64,000 nucleotides of DNA from CAYNFH01 sp964396385 (GCA_964396385.1 CAYNFH010000004.1:1-64000), one strand, 5' to 3'; numbered from the stretch's first letter, positions 8,440 through 16,604 are shown. Translations and numbers: made by a program. The notes: a model not told the origin generated them from the letters alone.

Positions 8440-9809
8440 AACAACTCCGCGATGGGGCGGGCCGAATACTCCACAACCGGGAGGGGACGGCCGCCGGGAC
8501 TGGGCAACTCGGTAGTCAGGTCGATGCCGAGGGCGGTAAGGAGGGTAGCCGCCACGTCCGCGGGAGGCGTGGGACGGTCCGTGGGGTAGCCGCCGGTCGC
8601 GTCCGAAGCGCCTACCACCCGCCCGCCTTTGATGCCGCCGCCGCCGAGCACAATAGACCAGCACTGCGGCCAGTGGTCGCGCCCGCCGGCAGGGTTGATC
8701 TTGGGCGTGCGGCCGAACTCGCCCATAGCCACCACGATGGTGTTATCGTACAGTCCGCGCTGCTGGAGCTCCTCGATGAGGCTTGCGTAGCCGTTATCGA
8801 ACCATGGCCCGCAGAGGGTGCGGTACGCATCGATGGGGGTGAACGGGGCGGAGCCGTGGATGTCCCACGTGATTTCGTTGAACACAGTTTCAAACATGTT
8901 GATGGTGACGAACCGCACCCCGCGCTCTATCATGCGGCGGGCCAGCAGACAGCTCTGCCCGAACTTGTTCATTCCGTACTTCTTGCGGGTCTCCTCGCTC
9001 TCCTTGGAGATGTCGAACGCCTCCCGGGCTTTGGCGGACGACATGAGGGTGTACGCCTGGTGGAAGTTCTGGTCCAGCAGGCGGGCGTCCGGGCTAGCCT
9101 CGAATGTTTTCACCGCCCCATCCACCGCCTCGCGAAGCTTGCGCCGCCTCTCCTCGCGGACGGCGGAGATGTAGTCCGGTGGCAGCAGGTCCGGAACCTT
9201 GAAGTTCTTGTCCGAGGGGTCAGCGTTCAGCACGAAGGGATCGTACTGCTTACCGAGGTAGCCGGCCGTCTGGCCGTGGGGCAGGTTCCCACCGGTGGGC
9301 CCCATGGGGCGGGGCATGAGGACGTGCGCCGGCACGTCCCCGCGCGGTCCTTTGAGGTAGCCCAGGATACAGCCCACGTGCGGATGCTCAATGCCGCCGG
9401 TGAAGAGCCGGCCGGTCTGCATCATCTGGTGGCCGGTGTCGTGGACGGCGGCGGCCGTGTGGTACACGGACCGGACAATGGAGAACTTGTCCGCGTGCCG
9501 GGCCATGCGGGGGAAGATCTCGGAGATCTGGATTCCGGGAACGTTGGTCTTGATGGGCTTGAAGGGACCGCGGATCTCCTGCGGCGCGTCCGGCTTCATG
9601 TCCCACGTGTCGAGCTGGCTCGGCGCTCCCAGGAGGAACAGCATGATGCAGTTGACATCCTTATCGCCGCGGACCTGCCCCTCCGCCTTGAGCGCGAGGA
9701 ACTCCGGCATAGTGAGTCCCAGCATGGAGAGTGCGCCCGCGTGCAGGAAGTCTCGGCGCGTAAGCCCGTCGCACAGGTGTACCGGCTTCTGGGCATCCAG
9801 TCGGAACAT
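8436..9809 (-). CDS. DUF1501 domain-containing protein (Tat-type leader)
   Basis: A 457-residue protein of the DUF1501 family, related to the alkaline-phosphatase/sulfatase fold. The N-terminus has LTRRDFLHAGALSMLGL, a twin-arginine-like export signal. Family landmarks include LGAPSQLDTWDMKP, HDTGHQMMQTGR, VAMGEFGRTPK and GGRDHWP with candidate metal-binding Asp/His residues. Family members are usually encoded next to PSD1 proteins, as here, and are presumed periplasmic hydrolases. ATG 9809 follows a good GGAGGAG site. A TATAAT box lies at 9867-9872 upstream, with repeat element F immediately behind it in the -35 region. Confidence 0.88.
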   Translation of the reverse strand: MFRLDAQKPVHLCDGLTRRDFLHAGALSMLGLTMPEFLALKAEGQVRGDKDVNCIMLFLLGAPSQLDTWDMKPDAPQEIRGPFKPIKTNVPGIQISEIFPRMARHADKFSIVRSVYHTAAAVHDTGHQMMQTGRLFTGGIEHPHVGCILGYLKGPRGDVPAHVLMPRPMGPTGGNLPHGQTAGYLGKQYDPFVLNADPSDKNFKVPDLLPPDYISAVREERRRKLREAVDGAVKTFEASPDARLLDQNFHQAYTLMSSAKAREAFDISKESEETRKKYGMNKFGQSCLLARRMIERGVRFVTINMFETVFNEITWDIHGSAPFTPIDAYRTLCGPWFDNGYASLIEELQQRGLYDNTIVVAMGEFGRTPKINPAGGRDHWPQCWSIVLGGGGIKGGRVVGASDATGGYPTDRPTPPADVAATLLTALGIDLTTELPSPGGRPLPVVEYSARPIAELL

Positions 9810-9866
9810 GCTCGCTCCTCCGTTCCGCGTCCTACCACACTCCATAGGTCGCAAGACGACGGTTAC

Positions 9867-9872
9867 ATTATA
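9867..9872 (-). promoter_or_regulatory. -10 box (TATAAT) for the DUF1501 operon
   Basis: The minus strand reads GGGATATAATG here, 58 bases before the DUF1501 start codon. The expected -35 position falls in repeat element F and has no good TTGACA match. Confidence 0.5.
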
Positions 9873-9879
9873 TCCCTTG

Positions 9880-9945
9880 ACGGAAGACCGAAGACGGACG
9901 ATCGAAATGCGGGCTCCGTCCGTCACCCGTCCTCGGTCATCCGTC
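9880..9945. repeat. Inverted repeat element F (GACGGAAGACC arms)
   Basis: Left arm GACGGAAGACCGAAGACGG (9880-9898) and right arm CCGTCCGTCACCCGTCCTCGG (split 9916-9936) with more units to 9945. The arms are inverted around ATCGAAATGCGGGCT. It abuts the -10 box of the DUF1501 operon. Confidence 0.7.
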
Positions 9946-10160
9946 TGAGCCGAAGAGCCGCAAACAGCACGGCCGCGGACCCACACTCGTGGATCCGCGG
10001 CCGGTTCGGTGTCGGCGGCAGGAGCGGCCTGTATCCCGGACGGAGACCTGGACCTTCCGGAAGGCCGGCTCACGCCTCGCCGGGGCCTAAGCGGCGAGAG
10101 CACTGCGCGACAACTCTGCGGTTGTTATGCCACGGAGCGGCGGGGTTCTTCACACATTGG
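9946..10160. other. Non-coding interval with strong dyad (9971-10002)
   Basis: No convincing gene. A 14-base-pair stem with one mismatch and a 4-base loop is formed by GGCCGCGGACCCAC (9971-9984) and GTGGATCCGCGGCC (9989-10002). It could terminate a transcript or be part of a structured leader RNA for the DUF1501 operon; no U-tract of note follows on either strand. Further GC-rich dyads (for example CCTTCCGGAAGG near 10050) follow. No known riboswitch consensus was recognised. Confidence 0.5.
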
Positions 10161-10237
10161 CTGGAGTGATGGAGTATTAGTGTAATGTCTCGGATCCCCA
10201 TTCCGGTGCCCACCACTCCATCACTCCACTACTCCGT
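10161..10237. repeat. Inverted repeat element G (GGAGTGAT arms)
   Basis: Left arm TGGAGTGATGGAGTATTAG (10170-10188), centre CTCGGATCCCCATTCCGG, right arm CACTCCATCACTCCACTACT (10213-10232). The right arm supplies the C-terminal codons and stop of the minus-strand gene ending at 10221. Confidence 0.75.
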
Positions 10238-10637
10238 TCTGCACCCCTGCCTGCTCCACCACCGGCTCGTCACGGGGGTAGAGGATGATGTAGGCGAGCG
10301 TGATGAGCGCGGCTGCAACGATGCCGAAGGCGGCCTGACCGAAGGTTACGATTGCGCGCGCGACGCAGAGCAGGCCAAAGGCGCACTCCAGCGCACCACG
10401 GGCGATGCCGACCTGGATCCAGGCTACATTGCGAATGGGATTCTCGGCCGCAGCCACGTACCCGATGCCCATGGTCAGCAGCGCGCAGCCCCAGATACCC
10501 AGGATATAGTGGACGCCGCGCGGCAGGTCTCCAAAGCCGAACGCACGCTCCACACGGCCCGGAAGGAGCAGGAGTAGCGCGCCGAGCAGGAACAGTACGG
10601 CGGCATCCAGGATCAGTACGAACCGAAGCGCGCGCAT
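10221..10637 (-). CDS. four-helix membrane protein of unknown function
   Basis: A 138-residue protein with four predicted transmembrane segments (about residues 5-30, 43-65, 72-95 and 100-122, e.g. LDAAVLFLLGALLLLLPGR). No catalytic motif is visible. ATG 10637 is preceded by AAGGGAGA at a normal distance; the longer upstream frame to 10952 overlaps the next gene and looks non-coding. The C-terminus GVQNGVVE and the stop codon are read from repeat element G, so the original C-terminus may have been different. It is the last gene of a minus-strand block with two zinc-ribbon proteins and an Lgt-like enzyme. Function unknown. Confidence 0.7.
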   Translation of the reverse strand: MRALRFVLILDAAVLFLLGALLLLLPGRVERAFGFGDLPRGVHYILGIWGCALLTMGIGYVAAAENPIRNVAWIQVGIARGALECAFGLLCVARAIVTFGQAAFGIVAAALITLAYIILYPRDEPVVEQAGVQNGVVE

Positions 10638-10648
10638 ATTCGTCTCCC

Positions 10649-10972
10649 TTACTTCAGCATCTTGACCGCACCAAGGATACACAGCACGGCGCCGCCAAGA
10701 CCGATCACGAGAAACGGGAGCGAAATTGCGGCGTAAGCGGCTCCCTCCATGTGTCCCAAAAGCACCGGTTGGGTGATCATGCTGGCACACATACCGACGA
10801 GTCCCAGAGGCAATGCCAGCAGGAGCAGCACCACCGCGCCCAATACGTGAGCAATGCCGGGACCCTGCCGCGGTCCACCCAGGCTCGCACCGCACTGCCA
10901 GCAGTAGCTCGCCCCCGGCCGCTGCGCCGCTCCACACCGCGCACATTGCCATTCAGACCCCGCAGTGCTCAT
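10649..10972 (-). CDS. zinc-ribbon membrane protein
   Basis: A 107-residue protein with an N-terminal zinc ribbon, CARCGAAQRPGASYCWQCG (Cys-x2-Cys, then Cys-x2-Cys, residues 10-28), followed by two hydrophobic segments (about 40-70 and 80-104). The ribbon would sit in the cytoplasm as a small metal-bound knob. Such double-CxxC membrane proteins are frequent and functionally unassigned. It starts 14 bases after the stop of the similar 108-residue protein upstream, and the two may be related by duplication. The next gene begins 11 bases downstream, so the set is probably one operon. Confidence 0.75.
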   Translation of the reverse strand: MSTAGSEWQCARCGAAQRPGASYCWQCGASLGGPRQGPGIAHVLGAVVLLLLALPLGLVGMCASMITQPVLLGHMEGAAYAAISLPFLVIGLGGAVLCILGAVKMLK

Positions 10973-10986
10973 AGAGAATCACCCCT

Positions 10987-11313
10987 CTAAGATCGGCGGA
11001 GCAGTCCGATCATCGCCAGCACCCATACTGCAATTAGGACCGCTATGCCGAGGAGAATAGGCGTTGGACTGCCGGCGCTCGATGTACCGGACGCGTTGCA
11101 CGTTGCCGCGAGCGCCAACACCCCCGCTGCGAAGAGGCCGGCCGCGGTGGCTACGGTGACCGCCAAGGTCAGCAGTACCGCCGCCAGGATCCGCCAGATA
11201 GAGAGGCCGCTCCTATCGGGGGCCGCACGCTGGCCGCAGTGGGCGCAGTAGACCGCGTATCCGCCGAGCAAAGCGCCGCAGCGGGCACACCTGTGCAGCG
11301 TCTGCGGCGGCAT
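10987..11313 (-). CDS. zinc-ribbon membrane protein
   Basis: A 108-residue protein with the ribbon CARCGALLGGYAVYCAHCG (residues 9-27) and two membrane segments (about 40-68 and 85-103). It shares architecture with its downstream neighbour but the membrane parts differ. The ATG lies one base after the stop of the Lgt-like gene, indicating translational coupling. Function is unknown; a role in membrane protein quality control or signalling would be guesswork. Confidence 0.75.
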   Translation of the reverse strand: MPPQTLHRCARCGALLGGYAVYCAHCGQRAAPDRSGLSIWRILAAVLLTLAVTVATAAGLFAAGVLALAATCNASGTSSAGSPTPILLGIAVLIAVWVLAMIGLLRRS

Positions 11314-11314
11314 G

Positions 11315-12031
11315 TCACGCGCCTGCGGCCTGTGGCGCGGGCCGGCGGTACGAGAGCGCGAGGCCGATGGCGGCTGCCAGCGCCAGCTCCAGGCAGACGG
11401 CCTGCGCGAGCGACAGTCCCACGAAGCTCAGCGACCGCTCCCGCGTAAACTCCACCAGGAACCGGGAGACGCCGTAGAAGAGCAGGTAGACCTTGAAAAG
11501 ATCGCCCTCCCGTTGCAGCCGGGTCCGCAGAGCGAGCAGAATGACCAGGATGGCCGCTGCCGCGCCGGAAGCGTAGAGCTGCGAGGGATGCCGCCACGCG
11601 CCATGCTGGTAGACCGCCCAGGGCACACGGCTCACCGTGCCGTAGCAGCAGCCATTGAAGAAGCAACCGATGCGTCCCACCGTCTCGCCGGCGGGCAGCG
11701 CGAGGGCGAAGAGGTCGCCGGTAGAGCGGCGGATGCCCAGGCGTCGCTTGGCCAGCTCCACACAGATCCAGCCGCAGATGACCCCGCCAATCAGCGTGCG
11801 GCCGCCGTTCCGCGGGTCCAGCACTGAGGCGAGATGCGCCGCCAGCGCGGTGAAGTGGGCCACCGCCCACTCCGTCAGCTTCGCGCCCAGTAAGCCACCT
11901 GCCAAGCCGGCCACCGCAACCCGGCCCGTGCCCTCCGTGTCCATGCGCTTCCGGCGCGCCGCCACGTAGAACACTGCGGCGCCTACCACGTAGGCCAGAG
12001 AGGTGAAGAGCGCACCTATAGTCGGGTTCAT
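11315..12031 (-). CDS. prolipoprotein diacylglyceryl transferase-like protein
   Basis: A 238-residue polytopic membrane protein. The segment GRIGCFFNGCCYG followed by WAVY, then HPSQLYAS about 15 residues later, and a final RFLVEFTRE segment match the Lgt family, which transfers diacylglyceryl from phosphatidylglycerol to the lipobox Cys of prolipoproteins at the inner membrane. Length is somewhat shorter than typical Lgt (260-290), and the Gly-rich N-terminal signature is reduced, so it may be an Lgt paralogue rather than the housekeeping enzyme; paralogues of this form are common in armatimonadotes and planctomycetes. ATG 12031 directly abuts repeat element H and has no Shine-Dalgarno, since the element supplies the upstream sequence. 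Confidence 0.8.
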   Translation of the reverse strand: MNPTIGALFTSLAYVVGAAVFYVAARRKRMDTEGTGRVAVAGLAGGLLGAKLTEWAVAHFTALAAHLASVLDPRNGGRTLIGGVICGWICVELAKRRLGIRRSTGDLFALALPAGETVGRIGCFFNGCCYGTVSRVPWAVYQHGAWRHPSQLYASGAAAAILVILLALRTRLQREGDLFKVYLLFYGVSRFLVEFTRERSLSFVGLSLAQAVCLELALAAAIGLALSYRRPAPQAAGA

Positions 12032-12033
12032 TT

Positions 12034-12123
12034 TGGAGTACTGGAGTGATGGAGTGGCGGGATAATGGGCCCGGATTCCGCCTCCCGGACACAACTCCAT
12101 TACTCCAATACTCCATCACTCCG
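12034..12123. repeat. Inverted repeat element H (GGAGTGAT arms, core CCCGGATTCCG)
   Basis: Left arm TTGGAGTACTGGAGTGATGG (12034-12053), core CCCGGATTCCGCC (12070-12082), right arm ACTCCATTACTCCAATACTC (12094-12113) and more to 12122. It fills the gap between the Lgt-like gene and the end of the transporter gene. Same arm family as elements G and O. Confidence 0.8.
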
Positions 12124-12132
12124 TTGATCCCT

Positions 12133-13470
12133 TCAGGCGCCGGCCTCCGCCAGGGCTACCTCTTCCACACTCACCTCGGGTATCTGGGCGGCTGCCGTCT
12201 GGAGGGCGTGCGCTCGCCGGGTGAGGTATCCGTACTCCACCGCGGCGGCCACCGAGTAGGCGATCGATGCCAGCCACATCCCGGGCATGCGCAGAGCCAG
12301 CCCGATGAGCAGCATAGCGGCGTGGAAGGTGAGGTTGAGGGCCATGCCGTGGTACACCGCCTTGGGGCAGCCCAGAGCCATAAGTCGTCCACGCGACGAG
12401 GAGCCGAGGGAGGTCAGCAGCGGGAGCAGGCAGCCGGCGGCGATGCCCACCTGCGCTAGCGGCCGGAGCGCGGGGGCCAGACGGACCACGCCGGTCAGAT
12501 ACAGTCCCAGCAACGGCGTCAGCGCGATGAGCGCCGTGATGACGGTGGTGGCGATGCCCACCAGCCAGGCGAACCGGGCGAGCGGCCTCCGGGCCTCGGG
12601 CTCGCCGCCGCGGGCCACCGTGATCTCCTGAAGGGCGAAGCCCCAGCCCCGCATCACCAGGAGCAGCGTGGCCACCACCGGCCAGGCGGCCAGGGTGGCT
12701 TCGCGCATCGGCAGCCGGGCCAGGGCGGCAGCCGTCATCGGCTGTGCGACCAGCGTGAGCAGCGTGGTGAGGGCGAGTGGCGCGTGAAAGCGTAGTATGG
12801 CGCGCTGAGAGAGGGCGGGCCCGGGCTCTTCGACCGGCAGAACCTCCCGCCGCAGCAGGGGCGCCGCGAAGAAGGTGGTAGCCATCGCCTCCGCAAGCAC
12901 GGCCGCCATAAGCGTGATCCCGCCCACCTGCGCGCCGGGGAGCGGGCCCCAAGCGGCGAGTGAGAGGGCGGTCGCCACGGTCACGGCCAGGCGGATGGCG
13001 GTGCCCCAGGACACCTTGCGCGTCTGGCCACGGCGGATCAGGATGCCTTGATGGAAGCGCCGCCACGCGATAGCCGCGGTCCAGAAGATCATGATCTGGA
13101 GGGCAGGCCTCGCTGCTGTGGCGATGTCTGTCGGCTGACCCATCCAGCCGAGCGCCACTCGTCCATAAAGCGGGGTGAACGCGAGGAGGGCCGCCAGAGC
13201 CGTGCAGAACGCCAGCACGGTGAGTGTGAATCGGCGAAGAGCGCGGTAGGATGGGCCGTCACGTACCAGGGCGATAGCGGTCGCCAGCAGCATGATGACG
13301 GGGCTCTCCACCAGCAGCGAGAGGGACATGGTGAGGCCCCAGGCGGCCAGGTGGAGCGACGCGTGCGGGAGCCGCCCGATGGCGGCCTGCACGGCCGGCC
13401 CTTCTAGCATCATCAGCTCAAAGCTCACCGCCAGGGGGAGCCAGAGCGCGGCAATGGTGCGGATGCGCAT
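12133..13470 (-). CDS. polytopic membrane transporter, MATE/ANKH-like
   Basis: A 445-residue protein with about twelve predicted membrane helices arranged as two similar halves, as in the MOP (multidrug/oligosaccharide-lipid/polysaccharide) superfamily. The N-terminal AALWLPLAVSFELMMLEGP and the long first loop recall the bacterial homologues of progressive ankylosis protein (ANKH), a relative of MATE exporters, but no diagnostic ion-binding residue can be fixed by eye. It ends 10 bases before element H; a promoter was not recognised. Substrate unknown. Confidence is good for a transporter-like membrane protein, modest for the family. Confidence 0.7.
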   Translation of the reverse strand: MRIRTIAALWLPLAVSFELMMLEGPAVQAAIGRLPHASLHLAAWGLTMSLSLLVESPVIMLLATAIALVRDGPSYRALRRFTLTVLAFCTALAALLAFTPLYGRVALGWMGQPTDIATAARPALQIMIFWTAAIAWRRFHQGILIRRGQTRKVSWGTAIRLAVTVATALSLAAWGPLPGAQVGGITLMAAVLAEAMATTFFAAPLLRREVLPVEEPGPALSQRAILRFHAPLALTTLLTLVAQPMTAAALARLPMREATLAAWPVVATLLLVMRGWGFALQEITVARGGEPEARRPLARFAWLVGIATTVITALIALTPLLGLYLTGVVRLAPALRPLAQVGIAAGCLLPLLTSLGSSSRGRLMALGCPKAVYHGMALNLTFHAAMLLIGLALRMPGMWLASIAYSVAAAVEYGYLTRRAHALQTAAAQIPEVSVEEVALAEAGA

Positions 13471-13537
13471 GTGTAGGAGTAGGGGCGGCCCCGTGTGGCC
13501 GCGTCTACAGAGTACCTACGCGTGGTACGCTGTGTCC

Positions 13538-14548
13538 ATGAACCTCCCTCCAAACCAGCAGCTCGCCGCGCCGGGGAAGTGGCCCGTGGTGGGCGAGAAG
13601 GCGCCCCGCAACTCGGACGCGCCGTGGGCCGTGACCATCACGGGGTTGGTGGAGCATCCCCGCTCGTGGACACTGGAGGAGCTGCAACGGATGACTCCAG
13701 TGGAGCGTGTGATGGACATCCACTGCGTCACGCGCTGGTCGCGCCTGGACGTCCGGTTCGGGGGCGTGCCGCTGGCCGGCCTGCTCGATGAGTGCCGGCC
13801 GTTACCTGAGGCGCGCTTCCTCTCCTTCGTCGCCCGCAGCGTTCGGCGCCACAGCACCTCCCTCCCACTGGAAGATGTAATTGCATTGGACGCCCTCGTG
13901 GCCCTGTCCCACGAAGGAGAGCCGCTGGAGCTTATCCACGGCGGACCGGTGCGGATGGTAGTACCCGGCCGATACTTCTACAAGAGCGTGAAGTGGCTGG
14001 AGCGGATCGAGGTCCTGGCGGAAGACCATCTGGGTTACTGGGAGGCGGAGGCCGGCTATCACAACAGCGCGGACCCGTGGCAGGAGCAGCGATACGCCGC
14101 GCCCAATCTGGACCGCCGCCTGGTGCGGCAGGCACTGGAGCGGCGAGACTTTCGCGGCGGGGACTTCCGTGGCCTGGATGCGCGGAGCCGGAACCTGGAG
14201 GGTTTGAACGCCCGCGGCGCGCTGCTCCGTGACGCCGACTTCCGGCATGCGAAGCTCACGAACGCCGACTTTACCGGCGCCAACCTCTCCAATGCCCACC
14301 TGCAGCACGCCGATCTCCGCGGCGCCTCATTCGTAACCGCAGACCTGGAGGGCGCGGACCTGGAGGGCGCGGACCTCAGCGGCGCGGACCTGACGGGCGC
14401 TTCCCTCTTTGGCGCTACTTTCTGCGCAGACGCCGAGACTTCGCATGGCGCCGTTCTGAGCCCTTCGACCCGCATCTCTCTGGAGGCGCTGGAGGTCCTC
14501 ACGCCTTTCCAGCAGCGATTTGTCCGGGAGTTAATTGAATTCCGCTAA
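13538..14548 (+). CDS. sulfite oxidase-like molybdopterin domain fused to pentapeptide repeats
   Basis: A 336-residue fusion. Residues 20-185 form an oxidoreductase molybdopterin-binding domain (SUOX/YedY-like): MDIHCVTRWSRLDVRFGGVP contains the conserved Cys (about residue 67) that ligates molybdenum, and GGPVRMVVPGRYFYKSVKW is the second family signature. Residues about 215-310 are pentapeptide repeats (A-D/N-L/F-x-x pattern, e.g. ADLEGADLEGADLSGADLTG), which fold as a right-handed quadrilateral beta-helix. There is no signal peptide, so it is cytoplasmic. The dimerisation domain of classical sulfite oxidases is lacking. ATG 13538 is taken as start; the frame is open far upstream but overlaps the transporter. 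The 3' end carries the promoter of the lacI-type gene. Confidence 0.85.
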   Translation: MNLPPNQQLAAPGKWPVVGEKAPRNSDAPWAVTITGLVEHPRSWTLEELQRMTPVERVMDIHCVTRWSRLDVRFGGVPLAGLLDECRPLPEARFLSFVARSVRRHSTSLPLEDVIALDALVALSHEGEPLELIHGGPVRMVVPGRYFYKSVKWLERIEVLAEDHLGYWEAEAGYHNSADPWQEQRYAAPNLDRRLVRQALERRDFRGGDFRGLDARSRNLEGLNARGALLRDADFRHAKLTNADFTGANLSNAHLQHADLRGASFVTADLEGADLEGADLSGADLTGASLFGATFCADAETSHGAVLSPSTRISLEALEVLTPFQQRFVRELIEFR

Positions 14549-14556
14549 GAATCTTC

Positions 14557-14585
14557 TTGACAGCCGGGCGGCAGGCCTATATACT
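14557..14585 (+). promoter_or_regulatory. Strong sigma70-type promoter for the LacI-prepilin operon
   Basis: TTGACA (14557-14562) and TATACT (14580-14585) are separated by exactly 17 bases, giving an expected start near 14592. The bases in front of the -35 (TAAGAATCTTC) recur almost unchanged at the promoter of the second prepilin. Confidence 0.85.
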
Positions 14586-14593
14586 GCTTGCAT

Positions 14594-14617
14594 CCGGCGC
14601 AAAAGTACTTTAGCCGG
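14594..14617. promoter_or_regulatory. Candidate LacI-family operator
   Basis: The imperfect palindrome CCGGCGCAAAAGTACTTTAG plus CCGG surrounds a perfect AAAGTACTTT (14602-14611). It lies just after the predicted transcription start and before the LacI-type gene, the position expected for autorepression. Confidence 0.55.
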
Positions 14618-14651
14618 CCTGAATGACCGGTCCTCGCGTCCGGCAGGGAGT

Positions 14652-15725
14652 ATGGGCGTGTCCCAGGATGGCGCACCAAAACAAGGCCGAGTAACGCTCG
14701 CGGAAGTTGCAGAGCGTGCCGGCGTGTCCACCACTACCGTCTCTCTCGTCCTTGGCGGCAAGGCGGACCAGCACCGCATCTCGGAAGAGACGCACCGCCG
14801 GGTGAAACAGGCGGCGGACGACCTGGACTACGTCCCGAACCTGCTGGTCCGGTCCATGCAGCGCGGACGGACCCACGTGCTCTCGTTCTTCAACGGATAC
14901 CGTACGCAGCGGATGGCGACGGACCTGTACATGGACAGGCTCTCCACCGCTATCCAGAACGCGGCGGGGCAGCGGGGCTACGACATCCTGGTCCACTGCA
15001 ACTTCAGCCGCACCGCCCGTGATACGTACCGGCAGGTCAACGGCGGACGGGCGGACGGGCTGCTTCTCTTCGCACCTACGCTGGAGGACCCGCTGCTGCC
15101 CTACCTTCGCGCCTCGAGGCTACCGGTAGTGCTCGTCAATGCGGAGGATCCGCACCGGGTGCTACCTTCGGTCCGCGATGACGTGGAATCCGGAATGCGG
15201 CAGGTTGCGGAGGCGCTCGTCCGGGGCGGGCATCAAAGGATCGCCGTCGTTACAGAGGCCCGAGAGCACGTGGACGACGCGCACGCCCGGATCCGGCTTC
15301 TCCGCCGCTATCTGGCGGAGGCGGGCGTCGCCATTCCGGACGAGTGGGTGATCCCCTACGGCGCGGGCGAGGCGCTCCGTGGATTTCTGCAGCGCCCGGA
15401 GCGGCCCACCGCCCTCTTCTGCTGGCGGGACCGCATCGCCTACTTTGCGCTGGAGATCTGTGAATCGGTGGGCATCTCCGTGCCGGAGGAGCTGTCCATC
15501 GTGGGGTACGACGGGCTGCCCTGGCCCGCGGCGACCCGCCATACAGCCGCTTCCGTGTATGTCGACCTGGAAGGGCTGGCCGCCTCCGCCGTGGAGCTGC
15601 TGGACAAGTACGTGAACGGTTACCGGGGGGAAGTTACTCAGTGGACGCTGCCCGTCACACTGACGTCCGGGACGACCCTCGGCCCCGCACCCAGTCCCGG
15701 ACGCGCCGAAAGGAGACAATTGTGA
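14652..15725 (+). CDS. LacI-family transcriptional regulator
   Basis: A 357-residue regulator: N-terminal helix-turn-helix with VTLAEVAERAGVSTTTVSLV (residues 14-33) and the hinge helix, then a periplasmic-binding-protein-like sensor (residues about 70-340), which in this family binds sugars or nucleosides. ATG 14652 follows AGGGAG. A consensus promoter and a palindromic operator candidate lie directly upstream, suggesting autoregulation. The stop overlaps the ATG of the prepilin gene (TGATG), so repressor and prepilin are translationally coupled. In armatimonadotes LacI-type genes commonly precede such prepilins. Ligand unknown. Confidence 0.9.
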   Translation: MGVSQDGAPKQGRVTLAEVAERAGVSTTTVSLVLGGKADQHRISEETHRRVKQAADDLDYVPNLLVRSMQRGRTHVLSFFNGYRTQRMATDLYMDRLSTAIQNAAGQRGYDILVHCNFSRTARDTYRQVNGGRADGLLLFAPTLEDPLLPYLRASRLPVVLVNAEDPHRVLPSVRDDVESGMRQVAEALVRGGHQRIAVVTEAREHVDDAHARIRLLRRYLAEAGVAIPDEWVIPYGAGEALRGFLQRPERPTALFCWRDRIAYFALEICESVGISVPEELSIVGYDGLPWPAATRHTAASVYVDLEGLAASAVELLDKYVNGYRGEVTQWTLPVTLTSGTTLGPAPSPGRAERRQL

Positions 15726-16591
15726 TGTCAGTCGCACGACACCGAAGCCGATGGCGCGGCTTCACCCTTATTGAGCTGCTTGTAGTTATCGCCATCATCG
15801 CCATCCTCGCCGCCATCCTGTTCCCGGTCTTCGCGCAGGCCCGGGAGAAGGCCCGCGCCATTAGCTGCATCAGCAACCTGAAGCAGATCGGCATCGGGAC
15901 CATGATGTACATTCAGGATTACGACGAGGTCTACCCGCTCGGCTATACCTGGCTCTCCACGGATAGCAACGGATGGGGCGGCACTATGTGGACGGTCTCG
16001 CTGGGGCCCTACATCCAGAAGTACGGAAACACGAACGACGAGTTCGTGAATGGCCAGGTGAATGGTGGCGTCTACATCTGCCCGGACATCTCTTTCGCGC
16101 TGGACGCCAACCTAAAGCCCATGCCTCCTCCCGGAATCGGCTACGGTCTGAACGAGTCACAGATGACGACCGGCTGGACGCGGATCGGCAAGCTCTACAC
16201 GTATCCGGGCGTGGCACAGGCATCCATCCAGGCGCCCGCGCACCTCGTGGACTATGCGGACGCGGCCACCGTGGACGCGAAATCGGACCCGAACAGTGAC
16301 CTCACGAATAACGAGAACTGCAACGGCGACTACAATAATCCGGGCGACACGAAGTGCGGACCCTTCAACATCCATCCGGAGAAGTGGAAGGGCATCGCCG
16401 TAACGGGATGGGACTTCGCCATTCCGGGGGTCGGAGACGGTGACTGGTCCAGCCGCCATCGCGTGCCGTACTTCATCCACTCGCAGCGGTGTAACGCGGT
16501 CTACGCGGACGGCCACGCCAAGTCAACGGCAGGAGGGACGCTTCAGGCCCGCATCGGCACGGATGCGGACGTGTGGCATAACCATCCTTAG
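15725..16591 (+). CDS. prepilin-type protein with H-X9-DG type C-terminal domain (DUF1559-like)
   Basis: A 288-residue secreted pseudopilin-like protein. RGFTLIELLVVIAIIAILA (residues 12-30) is the type IV prepilin cleavage/methylation segment, cut before Phe; it is followed by LFPVFAQAREKAR, typical of Armatimonadota. The globular part has ISCISNLKQIG and QDYDEVYP, and near the end CNAVYADGHAKS gives the H-x-DG processing-associated motif. Such proteins are thought to form surface or secretion-related pseudopili. It is coupled to the LacI-type gene and ends before a strong terminator. The same prepilin-TPR-small membrane protein order recurs at 48.4-51.3 kb. Confidence 0.9.
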   Translation: MSVARHRSRWRGFTLIELLVVIAIIAILAAILFPVFAQAREKARAISCISNLKQIGIGTMMYIQDYDEVYPLGYTWLSTDSNGWGGTMWTVSLGPYIQKYGNTNDEFVNGQVNGGVYICPDISFALDANLKPMPPPGIGYGLNESQMTTGWTRIGKLYTYPGVAQASIQAPAHLVDYADAATVDAKSDPNSDLTNNENCNGDYNNPGDTKCGPFNIHPEKWKGIAVTGWDFAIPGVGDGDWSSRHRVPYFIHSQRCNAVYADGHAKSTAGGTLQARIGTDADVWHNHP

Positions 16592-16604
16592 CCGTCGTCA
16601 AAAA

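Noticed and set aside
8673..10169. 498-codon open frame opposite the DUF1501 gene
   Set aside because: It is a GC-rich antisense shadow; its translation has no domain-like features, and the minus strand encodes a clear DUF1501 protein.
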